Of a stretch of DNA of 64,000 nucleotides, positions 62,136-64,000 are shown in pieces. How positions within the stretch are numbered: the stretch's first letter is position 1; every line of letters begins with the position of its first letter. The notes under the pieces are model-generated. The model had not been told where the DNA came from. It did not search any database and worked only from the letters and a program-made list of their open reading frames with translations. The DNA comes from CAZKUN01 sp964555935 (GTDB taxonomy: Bacteria > Armatimonadota > Zipacnadia > Zipacnadales > VGFC01). Location of the stretch: assembly GCA_964555935.1 (NCBI GenBank), contig CAZKUN010000009.1, positions 1 to 64,000 of the forward strand, written 5' to 3'. Position numbers and translations under genes: made by a program.

Positions 62136-63851
62136 ATGAAGAGGTCATTGCTGCTACTGTCGTTGCTGTTCGCGGGATGCACCCAATCTGAGCGCGCGTC
62201 CGCCCCGCCGGACGCCGAACGCCTCAGTCAGACCGCGCTGGCCGCCCCGAGCGACCACGCCATCGTCACTGTCGTTCCCAACCACGTCAACCCGCTCGTC
62301 GCCTACACGTACGTGCACGACGGCGCCACGCTCCATGGGCTCTACAATGTCGCCACCGGAGAGACGATCCAGATCGACACTCCCGGGGAGGCATCTCAGC
62401 GCCAAGAAAACCGATCCCTGCTGAGGATCTGCTCGCCGATCCGGGCGCGCCCTCGGGGCCAGATTGACCCCGCAACGGGCCGCATCGTCCCGCCCCCCGA
62501 GCTGCCCGACGACATCCCGGTGGCCGCCTCGCTGCTTTCCGTGGCAGGAGGTCGCCATTTATTCGCCGTGCCTGACGTTGGGATGACTGTCGACGACGTC
62601 GGGGCCACGCTATTCCTGAACTCGGAGGGCGGGCGAGTTGAACTCGGACGACTGCTCATCCCCAACCCAGGCACCAGCAGTGATCGATCCCCCTACGCCA
62701 CCCTCTCGCTCAGCCCCAGCCACCGCTGGCTCATCTGGCGCGAAGCCGAAGGCTTCAGCATCGCTGATCTCGACACGGGCCATGTCCGCCCAATCCCTCA
62801 CGAGGCCCTGCCGGGTTTCCCGTATGACGAGCACCTCGGCGTGCTCGTCCACTGGCTTCCGGACAACTCCGGTCTCTTCATCGACTACAACACGCCGCCC
62901 GCTCTCCAGAACCGCACGTGGGCCTTCCTGGACACCGCCGACCTCACCGTGCGAGACACCGGCGAGGGCGTCATCCGCAGCATCTCGCCCGACGGCGCGT
63001 ACGCCGCAGTCGAGCACGGCCCGTGGCCGATCACAGATGACTTGACCACGCCTCGCGCGGAGATCATCCGCGTGCCAGGGCGCCGTCCCGCGCCCGACGC
63101 CCGCGTCGCCCAAGGCGATTGGGCAATCCACGAGCCCGACCCGCCCGTATACCTGGAGCCTCACCGGGTCAGCGGATCCCCCGCCGGGAACACCAAACCT
63201 GCCGCCCGCATCATCGACCCCAAGCGCCGTTCCGTCCGGCGGGCCGACGGCGAGCCCGAGGCGGGCGTCTACGCGGGCGCTCGCAGCACGGTCAGCAGAC
63301 CGATAGGCTACCGCTACAGCGTCTGCCTCATCGGTCCCGGCATCCATGCGACGTTGTCGATTCCCACAACCTCCTACCACCGGGCCGAGATCGTAGCCAC
63401 GGACAGAGGCGGCCGCTTCGTTGCCGAACTACACAACGGAGACTACAGCGAGATGTCCTCGCCAGGGAGCGCCATCGGCAACCTCACGCTCTACGACTTC
63501 GATGGCGACCGCAAACTGACAATGGAAGACACCCGCTTCCTCACCATGCTGCCTGACACCGACACAGCCATCGTTATGCACGTTGAGAACCGCGAGTGTG
63601 AACTCATAGCCCTCGATCTCCTCACTGGTAAGCGCGAGTCCCTACCACCCATGCCGGGGCACCGCGCGCGCTGCATGGTCGTCGACGGCCGCCTCGTTGC
63701 ATACGTCTACCAGCGCGAGTACTCCGGCGGCACCAAAGCGGGCGCGGGCGACCTTATGGTGCTCTCCGTGGACTGGACCCAGTGGCAGACGATCTCCACC
63801 CACGCCATCGGCTTCGTCGCCGATCCCGATGTCCCCGTGCGCGACTTCTGA
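62136..63851 (+). CDS. Lipoprotein with TolB/WD40-like beta-propeller repeats
   Basis: From ATG 62136 the product has 571 residues with a lipoprotein signal (M-K-R-S-L-L-L-L-S-L-L-F-A-G-C), where L-F-A-G-C is a good lipobox. Repeated blades with S-P-S-H-R-W-L-I-W and S-P-D-G-A-Y-A-A-V recall the PD40/TolB-type S-P-D-G-x-x-I-A-F pattern. An internal D-F-D-G-D-R-K-L-T-M-E-D segment is a dockerin- or EF-hand-like calcium motif. It probably sits on the membrane facing the periplasm or exterior as a binding protein. It is divergent from the toroid gene, and the 124-nt region between them holds both ribosome sites but no clear promoter. Confidence 0.8.
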   Translation: MKRSLLLLSLLFAGCTQSERASAPPDAERLSQTALAAPSDHAIVTVVPNHVNPLVAYTYVHDGATLHGLYNVATGETIQIDTPGEASQRQENRSLLRICSPIRARPRGQIDPATGRIVPPPELPDDIPVAASLLSVAGGRHLFAVPDVGMTVDDVGATLFLNSEGGRVELGRLLIPNPGTSSDRSPYATLSLSPSHRWLIWREAEGFSIADLDTGHVRPIPHEALPGFPYDEHLGVLVHWLPDNSGLFIDYNTPPALQNRTWAFLDTADLTVRDTGEGVIRSISPDGAYAAVEHGPWPITDDLTTPRAEIIRVPGRRPAPDARVAQGDWAIHEPDPPVYLEPHRVSGSPAGNTKPAARIIDPKRRSVRRADGEPEAGVYAGARSTVSRPIGYRYSVCLIGPGIHATLSIPTTSYHRAEIVATDRGGRFVAELHNGDYSEMSSPGSAIGNLTLYDFDGDRKLTMEDTRFLTMLPDTDTAIVMHVENRECELIALDLLTGKRESLPPMPGHRARCMVVDGRLVAYVYQREYSGGTKAGAGDLMVLSVDWTQWQTISTHAIGFVADPDVPVRDF

Positions 63852-63942
63852 CAACCGCGTCTCCGCAGGTCTCCCTCCTCCTCTCACCGAACCTCCCGCC
63901 TCCGCATAACGATGGACGCGGACGTTTGAACTTGACGCGTAG

Positions 63943-63963
63943 CGACGGGCTTCCAGCCCGTCG
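63943..63963 (+). repeat. GACGGGCTTCCAGCCCGTC-type palindrome
   Basis: CGACGGGC (63943-63950) pairs perfectly with GCCCGTCG (63956-63963) around TTCCA. It stands in the non-coding stretch after the lipoprotein gene and just before the next possible start. It is of the short dispersed-palindrome type and differs from the GTAGGGGCG family. Confidence 0.6.
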
Positions 63964-63975
63964 AAAGGGCCTCGC

Positions 63976-64000
63976 ATGCGCCGCACCCTCACCATCACAT
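63976..64000 (+). CDS. Possible start of a further gene, cut by the window edge
   Basis: ATG 63976 opens a frame M-R-R-T-L-T-I-T that is still open at the right edge. Only eight codons are visible, so this may not be a gene; the basic N-terminus would suit a signal peptide. Confidence 0.25.

Overview
The window is a GC-rich, densely coded bacterial contig with 36 protein genes: 34 complete, one cut by the left window edge and one broken by a 10-N assembly gap. Genes stand in long same-strand runs with start/stop overlaps (ATGA, TTGA, 7-8 nt), so most runs are probably operons. I found no rRNA, tRNA, CRISPR array, transposase or phage gene. Tat-exported Gfo/Idh/MocA proteins, several sulfatases, heparinase-like lyases, URO-D-like methyltransferases, FG-GAP proteins and a GTAGGGGCG-type hairpin repeat suggest an uncultured glycan-degrading lineage of the Armatimonadota, Hydrogenedentota, Poribacteria or PVC kind. 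No marker gene is present, so the lineage is a guess.

Layout. (1) 1-1961 (+): partial AAC(3)-like acyltransferase and a URO-D-like protein. (2) 1955-10973 (-): neutral-ceramidase-like hydrolase, Tat-exported GH109-like oxidoreductase, SPL-like radical SAM protein, LamG protein and a secreted six-hairpin glycosidase-like protein. (3) 11142-34555 (+): the main catabolic run, with two Cys-type sulfatases, an exported isochorismatase-like hydrolase, a YetA/RIFT-type protein, a clan GH-A glycosidase, a second URO-D-like protein, two large heparinase II/III-like proteins, a nitrilase, a membrane protein and two Gfo/Idh/MocA proteins. (4) 34749-37592 (+): a DUF1638-hydantoinase A fusion. (5) 37589-41781 (-): a stand-alone phosphohistidine swivelling-domain protein, a secreted toroid protein with an F5/8-C domain, and a canonical Gfo/Idh. 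(6) 42084-52565 (+), plus a convergent glycosyltransferase to 53929: an exopolysaccharide locus with Wza-like exporter, Wzz/BY-kinase-like protein with a degenerate P-loop, Wzx-like flippase, three alkaline-phosphatase-superfamily enzymes without signal peptides, GT2 and GT4. (7) 54095-62011 (-): FG-GAP protein, tandem nitrilase with a catalytically dead N-terminal half, beta-propeller lipoprotein and a secreted discoidin/toroid protein. (8) 62136-63851 (+): a lipoprotein, then the start of a further reading frame at the window edge.

Together, regions 2-5 and 7 look like a dispersed programme for dismantling a sulfated, amidated or uronic-acid-containing polysaccharide or glycolipid outside the cytoplasm. 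Lyases, sulfatases and glycosidases are exported by Sec or Tat, and products would be processed by oxidoreductases and amidases. No transporter, sensor or transcription regulator is present, so uptake and control must be encoded elsewhere. Region 6 makes and exports a surface polysaccharide. The most unusual items are the DUF1638-HyuA fusion with an internal winged-helix-like insert, the half-dead tandem nitrilase, the trio of cytoplasmic AlkP-fold enzymes sharing an LGY tail, and the GTAGGGGCG palindromes placed just upstream of start codons.
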